Positions 16,500-25,581 of a stretch of DNA of 64,000 bases are shown here, piece by piece; position 1 is the first letter of the stretch; the number at the start of each line of letters is the position of its first letter. Location: assembly GCA_022823185.1 (NCBI GenBank), contig JAJDXQ010000009.1, forward strand, positions 104,551-168,550. The letters are read 5' to 3'. Both the position numbers and the translations under genes were made by a program. Source of the stretch: Caldilineaceae bacterium. Its GTDB lineage: Bacteria; Chloroflexota; Anaerolineae; Caldilineales; Caldilineaceae. Under the pieces are notes generated by a model. It worked only from the letters and a program-made list of their open reading frames with translations, was not told the origin of the DNA and ran no database searches.

Positions 16500-18527
16500 C
16501 TACCGCTGCGCAAGCGCCTCTTCGCCAGCGGCAAGCACCTCAAGAATTCTGTCCGTGTCGTAGACGCAGCCGCCCCACGTGCCGCCGCTGACCGCCTGCA
16601 GCGCCGCCCACAGCCGCGTATCTCCGGGAAGCCGCGGATCCGCGGACAGCTCAGGATGCAGCGCCCTGCCGGCCAGCAGGTCCGCCCCCGCCTCTCGCCG
16701 CGCCGGCGCGCTGGAGCCATTTCCGCCGGGCCCGCTTCCATTTGGACTCGCCCCGGTCACCAGGTCCAGACTTCCCTGAAGATTGACCGTGTCGACTTCA
16801 ATCTGAATCGTATCTCCTTCACGCACGCGCCCAATCGCCCCGCCCGCCAGCGCCTCCGGACCAATGTGACCAATGCACGCGCCCGTGCTTACGCCCGAGA
16901 ACCGTGCATCCGTGATCAACGCCACCTCCTTGCCGAATGGCAGATAGCGCAGCGCCGACGTCAGCTGGTACGTCTCCTCCATGCCGCTACCCATCGGACC
17001 GCGCCCGATCAGGACGATCACGTCTCCCGCCTGTATTGGCTTGTCATGATTGCCCTTAATCGCCGCGATCGCCTCGCGCTCGCTCACAAAGACGCGCGCC
17101 GGCCCCGTCTTGCGGTACACGCCGTCCTCGTCAACCACCGACGGGTCTATGGCCGTGCTCTTGATGACCGAGCCTTCAGGCGCCAGGTTTCCCATTGGGA
17201 ACGTAACCGTGCTCGTCAACCCGCGAGCGGCCGCCGTCTTCGGGTCCATGATGACGTCATCCGGGTCGACGCCGTCAGCCGAATGCAGGCGCTCCCGTAG
17301 CCGGCTGCGCCGCTCGCTGCCCTCCCACTCATCCAGGAGCGCTCCCAGCGCACGTCCATGGACCGTGAGCGCGTCCAGATACAGAAGGTCCAGCTCGCGC
17401 AGATGCAGCATCACCTCAGGCACGCCCCCTGCCAGAAAGGCCTGCACCGTGGGATGGCCCTTCGGCCCGTTGGGCAGCACGTCGACCAGCCGCGGCACCT
17501 CTGCGTTCACCCGCTGCCAGTCTTCAACCGTCGGACGCGGCAGCCCCGCTGCGTGCGCCACCGCCGGAATATGTAGCAGCAAGTTGGTCGATCCGCCAAA
17601 CGCGGCGTGAACGACCATCGCATTGTGAAGCGCTTTTTCGGTGAGAATGTCGGCGCAGGCGATTTCGTTTTCGTGTAGTGACACCAAGGCCCGCGCGGAA
17701 CGGTCCGCAGCTTCCCGCCAAATCGGTTGCCCCGAGGGCGACAGCGCAGCATGCATCAGGGTCAGCCCCAGCGCCTCGGCCACAACCTGGGCGGTCGCCG
17801 CCGTCCCCAGAAACTGGCAGCCGCCCCCAGGCGAAGCGCACGCCCGGCACCCCAGCTCGGCCGCCTCCTCCATGGTAATCTCACCGTGAGAAAACCGGGC
17901 GCCGATCGTCTGCACCTTGCCCGCGTCTTCGCCGTCGCTGGGCGGAAGGGTCACCCCTCCCGGCACGATCACAACCGGAAGCTCCCGCTGCGCGGCCAGC
18001 GCGATCATCATCGCCGGCAGGCCCTTGTCGCAAGTGGCGATGCCCATTACCCCCTTTCGCGTAGGCAACGACCGGATCAGCCGGCGCAAGACGATCGCGG
18101 CGTCGTTTCGGTAGGGCAACGAGTCCATCATGCCGGTCGTCCCCTGAGAGCGGCCGTCGCACGGATCAGTGACAAAGCCCGCAAACGGAACCATTTCAAG
18201 CGACTTGAGCCGCTCAGCCGCCGCCTCCATCAGCAGACCAACCTCCCAATGGCCGGTGTGGTAACCGAGCGCGATCGGCGTCCCGTCCGGGGCGCGGATT
18301 CCCCCTTGTGTACTCAGGATCAGAAACTCTGGGTTGCGCAGGCGGCGCGGGCTCCATCCCATCCCCGCGTCCTGGGTAAGTCCGAATATGTCGCCGCTGG
18401 GCGCGTCGCGCAGAAACGCCTCGTCCAGAGGCAAGGAACCTGTCGGCCCGGCTGCATGGGTCTCCACCTCGAAGAGGCTGGTGTCGTCGCTGTCTACAGG
18501 GATGTGGCTGGATTCTATGGCTGCCAT
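16500..18527 (-). CDS. yjhG: D-xylonate dehydratase, YjhG/YagF type (IlvD/Edd superfamily)
   Basis: About 675 aa, dehydrates D-xylonate to 2-dehydro-3-deoxy-D-pentonate with an Fe-S cluster. It follows E. coli YjhG closely from memory: [18 protein letters not shown]-like [41 protein letters not shown], and [12 protein letters not shown] at the end. Cluster Cys are in [15 protein letters not shown] and [15 protein letters not shown]. An insert of about 25 residues rich in Gly/Ser/Arg (around 600-630) is longer than in E. coli. I use the ATG at 18527 with AAGGA upstream; a TTG two codons earlier is also open. Nearby lactonase and uronate dehydrogenase-like genes fit an oxidative sugar-acid route. 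Confidence 0.93.
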   Translation of the reverse strand: MAAIESSHIPVDSDDTSLFEVETHAAGPTGSLPLDEAFLRDAPSGDIFGLTQDAGMGWSPRRLRNPEFLILSTQGGIRAPDGTPIALGYHTGHWEVGLLMEAAAERLKSLEMVPFAGFVTDPCDGRSQGTTGMMDSLPYRNDAAIVLRRLIRSLPTRKGVMGIATCDKGLPAMMIALAAQRELPVVIVPGGVTLPPSDGEDAGKVQTIGARFSHGEITMEEAAELGCRACASPGGGCQFLGTAATAQVVAEALGLTLMHAALSPSGQPIWREAADRSARALVSLHENEIACADILTEKALHNAMVVHAAFGGSTNLLLHIPAVAHAAGLPRPTVEDWQRVNAEVPRLVDVLPNGPKGHPTVQAFLAGGVPEVMLHLRELDLLYLDALTVHGRALGALLDEWEGSERRSRLRERLHSADGVDPDDVIMDPKTAAARGLTSTVTFPMGNLAPEGSVIKSTAIDPSVVDEDGVYRKTGPARVFVSEREAIAAIKGNHDKPIQAGDVIVLIGRGPMGSGMEETYQLTSALRYLPFGKEVALITDARFSGVSTGACIGHIGPEALAGGAIGRVREGDTIQIEVDTVNLQGSLDLVTGASPNGSGPGGNGSSAPARREAGADLLAGRALHPELSADPRLPGDTRLWAALQAVSGGTWGGCVYDTDRILEVLAAGEEALAQR

Positions 18528-18586
18528 TGTCAATTCCTTTGCAGAGGGTCATGCCTCAATCTGTCGGATCACATGGGCCTTTCTTC

Positions 18587-18615
18587 TTGCCCTTTATAGC
18601 ATGGGCGGGTAAGAT
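18587..18615 (+). promoter_or_regulatory. Candidate promoter of the methyltransferase gene
   Basis: TTGCCC (18587-18592), exactly 17 bases, then TAAGAT (18610-18615), in the divergent space between yjhG and the methyltransferase, about 50 bases before the latter's start. Each hexamer matches consensus at 4 of 6 positions, so support is modest. Confidence 0.35.
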
Positions 18616-18664
18616 GGACAACCACTGAGGAAGTCCATTTCTTGTAGTCATCCAGGTCTGCCCG

Positions 18665-19399
18665 ATGCTGAAATCACCTCGTCAGGATGCCTTCGGCCTC
18701 CTGTTGACCCACCATCTCGCCGGTGAGCCCTGCAATGAGTTCATCGAGCGAGATGACGGCTATCTGATGGCAACCGACAATCTCGCCGCCTACTTTGCGC
18801 CCTACGCTGAATGGCCTCCCCGCTTGCAACAGGCCATGAGCTTCGCGCGCGGACGCGTGCTCGATGTCGGTGTCGGCGCCGGTCGTTTTGCCCTGCACCT
18901 GCAGGAACAAGGCCGCGAGGTGGTTGGGATCGATGTCTCTCCCGGCGCGCTGGAGGTCTGCCGCAAGAGGGGCGTAAAGAATGTGCGCAGATTGCCCTTT
19001 CACCGGATCGACGCGTCGCTGGGCAGGTTCGATACCATCCTGATGATGGGCAATAACTTCGGCCTCTTTGCCAACCCGCGCCGGGCGCGATGGATGCTGC
19101 GGCGATTGAAAAGCCTGACCAGCCGGAATGCCCGCATCGTGGCCGAATCGCTCGACATCTACGGCACTGACAAGCCGGAGCACCTCGCCTATCACGCCCG
19201 CAACAGACAAAACGGCAAGATGGCCGGCGAAATCCGCCTGCGCGTCCGCTACCGCGAGCTGATCGGCGACTGGTTCGACTATCTGATGGTTTCCCAACCG
19301 GAAATGCAGGAGATCGTTGAGGGAACAGGCTGGCGCGTCGCCGATTTCATCGGCAGCGCCGGCGGCCAGTACGTTGGTGTAATCGAAAAAACGGGTTGA
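18665..19399 (+). CDS. Class I SAM-dependent methyltransferase
   Basis: 244 aa, Rossmann-type methyltransferase. Motif I is VLDVGVGAGRFALHLQ (about 67-82) and the acidic residue ending strand 2 is in VVGIDVSPGAL. The C-terminal half (RELIGDWFDYLMVSQPEM) fits the methyltransf_25/11 group. The start is ATG but there is no clear Shine-Dalgarno site. It heads a plus-strand pair with the SDR gene 53 bases downstream. The methyl acceptor is unknown. Confidence 0.85.
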   Translation: MLKSPRQDAFGLLLTHHLAGEPCNEFIERDDGYLMATDNLAAYFAPYAEWPPRLQQAMSFARGRVLDVGVGAGRFALHLQEQGREVVGIDVSPGALEVCRKRGVKNVRRLPFHRIDASLGRFDTILMMGNNFGLFANPRRARWMLRRLKSLTSRNARIVAESLDIYGTDKPEHLAYHARNRQNGKMAGEIRLRVRYRELIGDWFDYLMVSQPEMQEIVEGTGWRVADFIGSAGGQYVGVIEKTG

Positions 19400-19452
19400 C
19401 CTGTGCCCAGTTCCCCGAAGCAGGAAGACCAGATTCCAATTGAGGGACAGAG

Positions 19453-20190
19453 ATGACTCGTAAAATTCTGCTTACCGGCGCGGCCGGCAAGATCGGAAGC
19501 TTCTTCCACAACACCTATGCCGGCGAATATGAATTCGTCCTGACCGATATCGCGGAGCCGGCCGACACCAAAGGCGCGCCCTTTACGCAGGCCGACCTGA
19601 GCGATTTCGACGCAATCCGGCCCCTCTTTGACGGCATCGACACGGTCATTCATCTGGGCGCCGATCCAAGCATGGATGCTTCTTGGGAAAGCCTGCTGCC
19701 CAACAATGTGATCGCCGCCTACAATGTATTCGAAGCGGCCCGCCAGGCCGGCTGCCGGCGAGTCGTCTTCGCCAGTAGCATCAACGCCGTGCTGGGCTAC
19801 CCCCGCGATCAGCAGGTCCACACCAGCCAGCCCGTCTATCCCATCAACCTCTACGGGGCAACCAAATGCTGGGGCGAGGCGCTGGCCCGTTACTACTCGG
19901 CCGCGCACGGCCTTTCCTCACTCTGCCTGCGGTTCGGCGCCGTCCAGTACCGCGACTCGGAATGGATACACTGGGATCACGAGTACGTCGACATCATCCA
20001 GACGCTGGAAGACAACGCCAGCCTGATCGCAGCCGCGGTCGAGGCCGGCGAAGACGTCCTCTTTGGCAACTTCCACGGCATCTCGGATAATCAGTTCAAG
20101 CGGCTGGATATGACCGACACCAAGGAGATCCTCAACTACGCTCCCCAGGACGATGCATTCAAGATCGCACGCCGGCGCGGCAACCTCTGA
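19453..20190 (+). CDS. NAD-dependent epimerase/dehydratase, uronate dehydrogenase-like
   Basis: 245-aa extended SDR. The nucleotide-binding motif is GAAGKIG at about 9-15, and the catalytic Tyr-x3-Lys is in LYGATKCWGE, with FASSINAVLGY supplying the Ser. Length and motif spacing resemble uronate dehydrogenases, which oxidise glucuronate or galacturonate to aldarolactones. The lactone product would be opened by an SMP-30-type lactonase, one of which is encoded at 20475-21452. The start is ATG with GAGGG upstream. A sugar epimerase role cannot be excluded. Confidence 0.85.
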   Translation: MTRKILLTGAAGKIGSFFHNTYAGEYEFVLTDIAEPADTKGAPFTQADLSDFDAIRPLFDGIDTVIHLGADPSMDASWESLLPNNVIAAYNVFEAARQAGCRRVVFASSINAVLGYPRDQQVHTSQPVYPINLYGATKCWGEALARYYSAAHGLSSLCLRFGAVQYRDSEWIHWDHEYVDIIQTLEDNASLIAAAVEAGEDVLFGNFHGISDNQFKRLDMTDTKEILNYAPQDDAFKIARRRGNL

Positions 20191-20196
20191 GCCACT

Positions 20197-20213
20197 GCCG
20201 CGCTGTTCGCGGC
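20197..20213. terminator. Hairpin between convergent genes
   Basis: GCCGCG (20197-20202), five-base loop, CGCGGC (20208-20213), just after the SDR stop and before the convergent small gene. There is no T-run on either side, so it is at best a weak or Rho-assisted terminator. Confidence 0.35.
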
Positions 20214-20223
20214 GCCTCTCTCC

Positions 20224-20445
20224 TCAGCCCAGCGCCTTCAGGTCCGCGTCGATCGCCTGCAGAGTCTCCTGCGTAACACCTGCCTCCACCGCCTCCGGGT
20301 AGTAGGAAATCTGCTGCAGTGTCATGTGCATGGCCATCGGCAGGTCGGGATGGGAGGAAACGCCGGGCAAGTGCCTTTCCAGAACGGCCTTGGCCCCATC
20401 GTCACTCAGAATATCCCGCAGGGTTGAATGAATGCTGTAGGACAT
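20224..20445 (-). CDS. Solo small helical domain resembling glycosidase C-terminal tails
   Basis: 73 aa, no signal or membrane segment. The pattern (STLRDILSDDGAKAVLERHLPG, then MAMHMTLQQISYY, then a closing helix QAIDADLKAL) resembles a small helical module that I know as a C-terminal tail of some bacterial glycoside hydrolases and esterases. Here it stands alone. It has an ATG with a strong AAGGAGAG site and lies 29 bases after the second SMP-30 lactonase gene on the same strand, so the two are an operon. Function unknown; a role with sugar-acid metabolism is suggested only by context. Confidence 0.65.
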   Translation of the reverse strand: MSYSIHSTLRDILSDDGAKAVLERHLPGVSSHPDLPMAMHMTLQQISYYPEAVEAGVTQETLQAIDADLKALG

Positions 20446-20474
20446 CGCGTACTCTCCTTCAGTTGTTGTAGGTG

Positions 20475-21452
20475 TTATGGGTGCTGCGCGCCGGCGGTCT
20501 CAACGTAAACGGCATAGAGCGACTGGCTCCCAGCCATAAAGAGCCGGTTCTTCAACGCGCCGCCGAAACACAGATTGGCGCAAATCTCAGGCAGGTGTAT
20601 CTGCCCAATGCGCGTGCCGTCAGGGGCATAGCAGTGAACGCCGTCAAACCCGGCGCCGGCCCATCCGGCCGCGGCCCAAAGGTTGCCATCCACATCACAA
20701 CGGATTCCATCGGCCATACCCGGGTTCATGTCAACAAAGAGGCGCCCATTCTCCAGCCGGTTGTCCGCCGTTACATCGAAGACGCGAATGTGAGAAGGGC
20801 CGTCGGGGTCGTGCGAGCGTCCCGTGTCCACGATATAGAGCAGCTCCTCATCCGGCGAAAAACAGAGCCCGTTCGGCCGCAGAAAGTCATCCGCGACAAT
20901 CGTCGCCTCTCCCGATTCCGTGTCGAGCCGGTAGACACGCGTCGGCAGCTCAGCCTCAGCAACTTCGCCTTCATAGTTGAGCATGATTCCATAGCCGGGG
21001 TCGGTGAACCAGACGCTCCCATCTGAATGAACGACAACATCGTTCGGCGAGTTGAGGGGCATTCCCTCGAAGCTGTCCATCAGCACCGTAATCGATCCGT
21101 CATGCTCCGTGCGCGTGACCCGTCGGCCCGTATGCTCGCACGTAACAAGCCGCCCCTGCCGATCGCGTGTATTGCCATTGCTGTGCTTGGATGGGCTGCG
21201 ATACACGCTGACCTCACCGCTCTCCTCGTTCCAGCGCAACATTCGATTGTTAGGAATGTCGCTCCAGATCAGGCAACGCGCATCCCCGAACCAGACAGGT
21301 CCCTCTGCCCAGCGGCTGCCCGTGTAGAGTCGCTCCACCACGGCGTTTCCAATCCTGTACTGCGCAAATCGCTCATCCAACACCTCGACCGCCGGGTCCG
21401 GGTAACGCACGACGGCCCCGCTCCAATCCCGCTCTGCCAATGTCCTGGTCAT
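20475..21452 (-). CDS. SMP-30/gluconolactonase family protein (second copy)
   Basis: 325-aa beta-propeller lactonase. Metal-binding motifs are present: Glu in WAEGPVW, Asn in LNSPNDVVV, Asp in MADGIRCD. It shares the block pattern of the first copy (SDIPNNRMLRW; VTCEHTGRRVTRTEHDGSI) but is longer at the N-terminus and clearly diverged. The start is ATG with GGAGGG upstream. It lies near the uronate dehydrogenase-like and xylonate dehydratase genes and may hydrolyse aldono- or aldarolactones. Cytoplasmic, no signal peptide. Confidence 0.9.
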   Translation of the reverse strand: MTRTLAERDWSGAVVRYPDPAVEVLDERFAQYRIGNAVVERLYTGSRWAEGPVWFGDARCLIWSDIPNNRMLRWNEESGEVSVYRSPSKHSNGNTRDRQGRLVTCEHTGRRVTRTEHDGSITVLMDSFEGMPLNSPNDVVVHSDGSVWFTDPGYGIMLNYEGEVAEAELPTRVYRLDTESGEATIVADDFLRPNGLCFSPDEELLYIVDTGRSHDPDGPSHIRVFDVTADNRLENGRLFVDMNPGMADGIRCDVDGNLWAAAGWAGAGFDGVHCYAPDGTRIGQIHLPEICANLCFGGALKNRLFMAGSQSLYAVYVETAGAQHP

Positions 21453-21540
21453 CTGTTGCCCTCCTTATGATTTGACGGTGTTCCGCGGTTGCCCACCGCT
21501 TCCACCAGTTGTCTCAGTGCAACCGCCTTGTCCGCCATCA

Positions 21541-23481
21541 CTATAGCGGCCAATAGAACGGGATCAGTACAGTCGCCAAAGCCCACATGATCAGCGTGAG
21601 CGGGATCCCGATCCGCAGATAGTCCCCAAAAGTGTAACCTCCGGCGCCCCGCACAATCGCGTTTGTCTGATACCCCATCGGCGTCATGAAGCTGGCCGAA
21701 GCGCCAAACGCGATTGTCATCAGCAGCGGTTGCGGATTCACCTGCAGCGTCGCCGCCATCGAGAGCGCGATCGGCGTGAGCAGAACGGCCACCGCATTGT
21801 TGCTGATCAACTGCGTCAGAAGGCTGGTGAAGAGATAGAATAGGGAGATCATGACAACCGGACTGACCTGGCCGGAAACCAGTATCAGCTGGTCCACCAG
21901 CAGTTGCGCCAGGCCGGTCTTCTGCATCGCGATCCCCATCGGAATCGTGCCCGCCAGCAGCAGCAAAGTCGCCCCGTCAAGCGACGACATCGCCTCGTCC
22001 GCGCGCAGGCAGCGCGTTGCCACCATCAGTGCCGCGCCGCCCAACGCAAGCACGACGATCGGAACCGCCGTCAGGCTGGCCAGCAGGATCACCGCCCCCA
22101 TTATGATCAGCGCCAGGCGGTTTTTTGCCCGCCGCACGATCGCCGATTCCACGCCTTCAACCAGCAACAGCTTGAACAACTCGCTCACCGCATGCAGTCC
22201 GTTCGCCGTCCCCTGCAAAAGCAACACGTCTCCGCTGTGAAGACGCGCCTGGCGCGGACCGACCCTGCGCTGTCCTCCCCGCCTCTGCACGCCCAACACG
22301 TGAACCTGGTGACTGTCCTCAAACTCCAACTGTTCCAGCTGCCGCCCAATCGCCACCGAATCCGGCAAGATGACCGCCTCGACGATCCGCGTGGCCGGCG
22401 CCCTGCCGCCCGACCTGGAAGAAGGCGGCGGCGCAGCCTGACCCGGCCCCATCCCAAACCCGGAGTAGGTCTCGATAAAGCGGGCAATCACCGGCGGCGC
22501 GCCGCAGAAGACCAGTACGTCCCCCTCCTGTATCCGCAAGGATTCGGCATCGTCCGCTTCAAACCGCCTCACCAATCCAAAACGGGGTGGTCTCGGTCGC
22601 CGGGTGCGGTGAGGGCTCCCGTCCCGCAGCAGCTCGAGCAGTTCAATTCGCTGGTTCGCTGAATCACCGTTGCTGTGAATCGCCTTATGCAAGTGGGTCA
22701 GTCGACGGTGGTGACGCTCCGACCGGCGCCGCGAAAACCGGACACCAGCCCCCTCGCTGAAAAGTTCGCCGACATTCTGGCCCAGCAGCGGGCTTGCCTT
22801 ATCCACAATCAGCTCCGCCACAAAGGGTGTGTGCTGGTGGCGGCCCTCGCCCAACGCCCCTGCCGGGGACCGGTCAGGCAACAGCTTCTGGCTGGTGAGG
22901 ACAATGAAAATGCCGCCGGCAACCGTGAAGATCAGGCCGAGTGGCGTGAAAGTCAGAAAACTGAAGCCCGGCCCGCCCGCCCCACGGTAAAGATCATCGA
23001 CAAGGATATTGGTGCTTGTGCCCAGCAGCGTGATCGTGCCGCCCAGGACAGCAAAATAACTCAGCGGAATGAGCAGCTTGGACGGCTGAATTCTAAACCG
23101 CTGGCTGAGTGACAGTACGACCGGCGCCATCATCACCACGACCGGCGTGTTGTTCATGATCGCGCTCGCCAGCGGAATCACGCCACCCAACAAAATGAGC
23201 AGCCGCCGCGGACTGCCGCCCGAGAAGCGCGCCAGCCCAATCGTCACGATCTCCAACGCGCCTGTGCGGAGCAGGCCGCCGCTGATCACAAACATCGCTC
23301 CCACCGTCAAGGTCGCGGTACTGGCAAAACCGGAGAGCGCCTCGCCGGTATCCAGGATTCCGGTCAACGCAAGCGCCGCGATCGCAAGAGCCGACGTCGT
23401 CTCCGTCGCCAGCCAGTCAGTGAGATACAAGTAGGTCGCCGCAACAAGAATGACGACCAGCATAATCATGTCGGCAGTCAT
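21541..23481 (-). CDS. SLC13/DASS-type permease with TrkA_C domains
   Basis: About 646 aa. An N-terminal block of membrane helices (MTADMIMLVVILVAATYLY onward) and a C-terminal block (from about GAVILLASL) flank a cytoplasmic centre with two TrkA_C-like segments (ELIVDKASPLLGQ and VEAVILPDSVAIGRQL). Family members transport anions such as dicarboxylates or sulfate with Na+. Motifs IMNNTPVVVMM and ISNNAVAVLLTPIA match the paired SNN/NT signatures of this superfamily. I use the ATG at 23481, where homology begins; the frame is open to an ATG at 23580 but the extra 33 residues look non-coding. The His/Arg-rich part of the first TrkA_C segment is unusual. Confidence 0.88.
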   Translation of the reverse strand: MTADMIMLVVILVAATYLYLTDWLATETTSALAIAALALTGILDTGEALSGFASTATLTVGAMFVISGGLLRTGALEIVTIGLARFSGGSPRRLLILLGGVIPLASAIMNNTPVVVMMAPVVLSLSQRFRIQPSKLLIPLSYFAVLGGTITLLGTSTNILVDDLYRGAGGPGFSFLTFTPLGLIFTVAGGIFIVLTSQKLLPDRSPAGALGEGRHQHTPFVAELIVDKASPLLGQNVGELFSEGAGVRFSRRRSERHHRRLTHLHKAIHSNGDSANQRIELLELLRDGSPHRTRRPRPPRFGLVRRFEADDAESLRIQEGDVLVFCGAPPVIARFIETYSGFGMGPGQAAPPPSSRSGGRAPATRIVEAVILPDSVAIGRQLEQLEFEDSHQVHVLGVQRRGGQRRVGPRQARLHSGDVLLLQGTANGLHAVSELFKLLLVEGVESAIVRRAKNRLALIIMGAVILLASLTAVPIVVLALGGAALMVATRCLRADEAMSSLDGATLLLLAGTIPMGIAMQKTGLAQLLVDQLILVSGQVSPVVMISLFYLFTSLLTQLISNNAVAVLLTPIALSMAATLQVNPQPLLMTIAFGASASFMTPMGYQTNAIVRGAGGYTFGDYLRIGIPLTLIMWALATVLIPFYWPL

Positions 23482-24033
23482 CGATGGAATGCTCTCTTGG
23501 GCACAAGCCTCTTCGCCTCCCCACCCGGATCCGTGTTGAAATTCGCAGGAACGCCCGAACCTGCGAGACCTGCTGAACATGGACTCCTGCGACGCCGGGC
23601 ACTACTCTGCCCTACACCGCTTGCCAAGCCCGCCCTCTGCAATGTTCGCATAGACAAATGCCAGTGCCGAGACGGCGTGGGAACCGCACCGCGCCAGTCA
23701 ATGCAGACTTCAGCATACTTTCTTGCCCCATTCCGCGTCAAACCTGTAAGCGTGACGGGCGCAGTCCAGATCCGGGACTGTCAAGCGAGGCTGGCTGCAG
23801 TCTCCACAAAGACTCCCCCGAGGCAGCCTGAAAGAACGCCCCTTCTTCCCTGGCCACCACATCCCCGCCCCGCGGCGCCTCCCCTCCCGCCACTGACCAC
23901 CGACCACTGACCACTGCATTTCAGGTTGACGGAGCAGGCCCGCCATGTTAGTCTACGTGTATTCTCCTGCCCGTTTCCCCCCGCCGCGTCCCCGTCCAAT
24001 AGCGCAGAAATGGGGACTATCGAGGTCCCGTAC
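23482..24033. other. Divergent intergenic region with a heptamer repeat
   Basis: About 550 bases between the SLC13 permease and the sialidase-like gene. I see no gene. It should carry promoters in both directions, but none is convincing by eye. It contains the short tandem repeat listed separately. Confidence 0.5.
23890..23917 (+). repeat. Four tandem copies of a 7-bp repeat (CCACTGA)
   Basis: Units in register: CCACTGA, CCACCGA, CCACTGA, CCACTGC. The reverse-complement version of the same heptamer occurs in four copies at 63826-63853. Both copies are intergenic. Confidence 0.8.
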
Positions 24034-25107
24034 ATGGCCGAAAAAAGCAACCAGAAGACCGGCGGCAGCCGCTGGACAGACCCGGTCTGCCAGACGTTGT
24101 CCTTCAACGTGCGCTGGCCCTATGTCAGACTGCCCGACGGCGGGCTCATGGCTGTCTCAGGAAACACCACCGTCATCAGCAAGGACGACGCGGCCAGCTG
24201 GCAGGATCCTCGCCCCATATTCGCTGGCAACGGACCCTCCCTCCCCTCGCCTGGTCCCGGCATACCCAACAGCCGCGGCCAACTCCTGCTTACCAGCAAC
24301 GGCGTCCTCGTTTATGTCTGGATGGACGAGCGCGTTCTGAACTGGGACGCTGACCAGCGCGAACCCGGCGCCGACGCCACCGGCGATCTGTGGGCCATCC
24401 GCAGCCTCGACGCCGGCGCCACCTGGACCGACCGCCAGCGTCTCTTTCGCGGCGTATGCGGCCACCCGCCCATCAATTTCATTGAGACAGAAAACGGCCG
24501 CATTGTTGTGACCTGCCAGTATTACCTGCGCCGCCCAGGGAGAAACGTCATTCGAGTCTATTCGTCCGGCGACGCCGGCCAAACGTGGCGCGGCAGCAAT
24601 ATCATAGACCTGGGCGGACACGGCCACCACGACGGCGCCTTCGAACCGACCTTCGTCCAGAGGCGCGACGGCTCTCTTTGGATGTTGATTCGCACCAATT
24701 GGGATCGCTTTTGGGAAGCCATCTCCCACGATGACGGACTCTCCTGGCGCACGATCCGACCCAGCGCCATCGAAGCCAGCTCTTCGCCCGGCTATCTCCT
24801 CCGACTGCGCAGCGGGCGTCTACTCCTCGCCTGGAACCGACTCTACCCGGAAGGGACAGACAGCTATCTCCGCCGCAGCGGTCAGCTTTCGGAAGACATG
24901 GCCAGCTGGCACCGGGAGGAGCTATCTGTCTCCCTCTCGGAGGATGACGGCCGCAGTTGGTCCACCCCGCGCGTGATCGCACGCGAAAAAGATGCCTGGA
25001 TCTCATACCCATACGTCTTCGAGCACGCGCCGGGCCGCCTTTGGATCATGACCGGCCAGGGCGACCTGCAATTGCGCGTAGCCGAGAACGACCTGTTCAC
25101 AACATGA
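24034..25107 (+). CDS. Sialidase-like Asp-box beta-propeller protein
   Basis: 357 aa with five Asp boxes (S-x-D-x-G-x-T/S-W pattern) at about 49-56, 124-131, 178-185, 231-238 and 302-309, the hallmark of six-bladed sialidase/BNR propellers. A clear catalytic FRIP motif is not seen; RWPYVRLP at 27-34 occupies the place. No signal peptide, so the protein may be cytoplasmic. I choose the ATG at 24034 because GAGG lies 8 bases upstream; an ATG at 24010 and a longer frame from 23926 lack this. Possible functions are exo-sialidase or another glycosidase-like propeller; activity is not proven by sequence. Confidence 0.85.
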   Translation: MAEKSNQKTGGSRWTDPVCQTLSFNVRWPYVRLPDGGLMAVSGNTTVISKDDAASWQDPRPIFAGNGPSLPSPGPGIPNSRGQLLLTSNGVLVYVWMDERVLNWDADQREPGADATGDLWAIRSLDAGATWTDRQRLFRGVCGHPPINFIETENGRIVVTCQYYLRRPGRNVIRVYSSGDAGQTWRGSNIIDLGGHGHHDGAFEPTFVQRRDGSLWMLIRTNWDRFWEAISHDDGLSWRTIRPSAIEASSSPGYLLRLRSGRLLLAWNRLYPEGTDSYLRRSGQLSEDMASWHREELSVSLSEDDGRSWSTPRVIAREKDAWISYPYVFEHAPGRLWIMTGQGDLQLRVAENDLFTT

Positions 25108-25230
25108 AACAGGCCAAAACACGCGGCGATTCTCATTTCTAAGGGAATTCAGAAACTGCAGAGGAGGGCCCGCCGTCCACTTCAGACGACTTCCTTCGAT
25201 TGCCGCTTGGGGCGGCCTGATACGAATGTG

Positions 25231-25302
25231 AGCGGGCGAACGGACTCGAACCGTCGACATTCAGCTTGGGAAGCTGACGTTCTACCACTGAACTACGCCC
25301 GC
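25231..25302 (-). tRNA. tRNA-Gly (anticodon CCC)
   Basis: Complete cloverleaf on the minus strand: 7-bp acceptor stem GCGGGCG/CGCCCGC, D stem GTTC/GAAC, anticodon stem TCAGC/GCTGA with loop TTCCCAA (anticodon CCC, reads GGG), 5-base variable loop, T arm with TTCGAGT loop. The discriminator is T at 25231, as usual for bacterial tRNA-Gly. The CCA end is not encoded. Confidence 0.95.
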
Positions 25303-25361
25303 AATTCGAGCGCCCTTCCACATAAGCGCGACTTGGGCCGGGTAGAAGAACTCTCCCCGCA

Positions 25362-25390
25362 ATAGTACAAATTCACCGTGAAACTGTCAA
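25362..25390 (-). promoter_or_regulatory. Promoter of tRNA-Gly
   Basis: On the minus strand a perfect TTGACA (25385-25390), 17-base spacer and TACTAT (25362-25367), about 60 bases upstream of the mature tRNA 5' end. This is the best sigma70-type promoter seen in the window. Confidence 0.75.
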
Positions 25391-25581
25391 GTTGGCAAAA
25401 GCCGCTTGCGCTATGCATTTGTTTGGTGTAAAACTATCATGTGGAGTGTTACGCTTTCTGAATCCGTGCGCCAACTCCGCTATCGTATTGCTAAGCATGA
25501 AACTTTCGGAATAACTGGTTCCGGGTAAGGCTTGCACGTTTCGCCAAGAACACCAATTTCGTGATAGGAGGGAACGATCGA

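Noticed and set aside
23482..23580. N-terminal extension of the SLC13 permease
   Set aside because: The extra 33 residues (Arg/Gly/Ser-rich) lack hydrophobicity or conservation; the family start fits the ATG at 23481.
25231..25302. tRNA-Gly as an integration site for an island
   Set aside because: No direct repeat of the tRNA 3' end and no integrase gene seen nearby.
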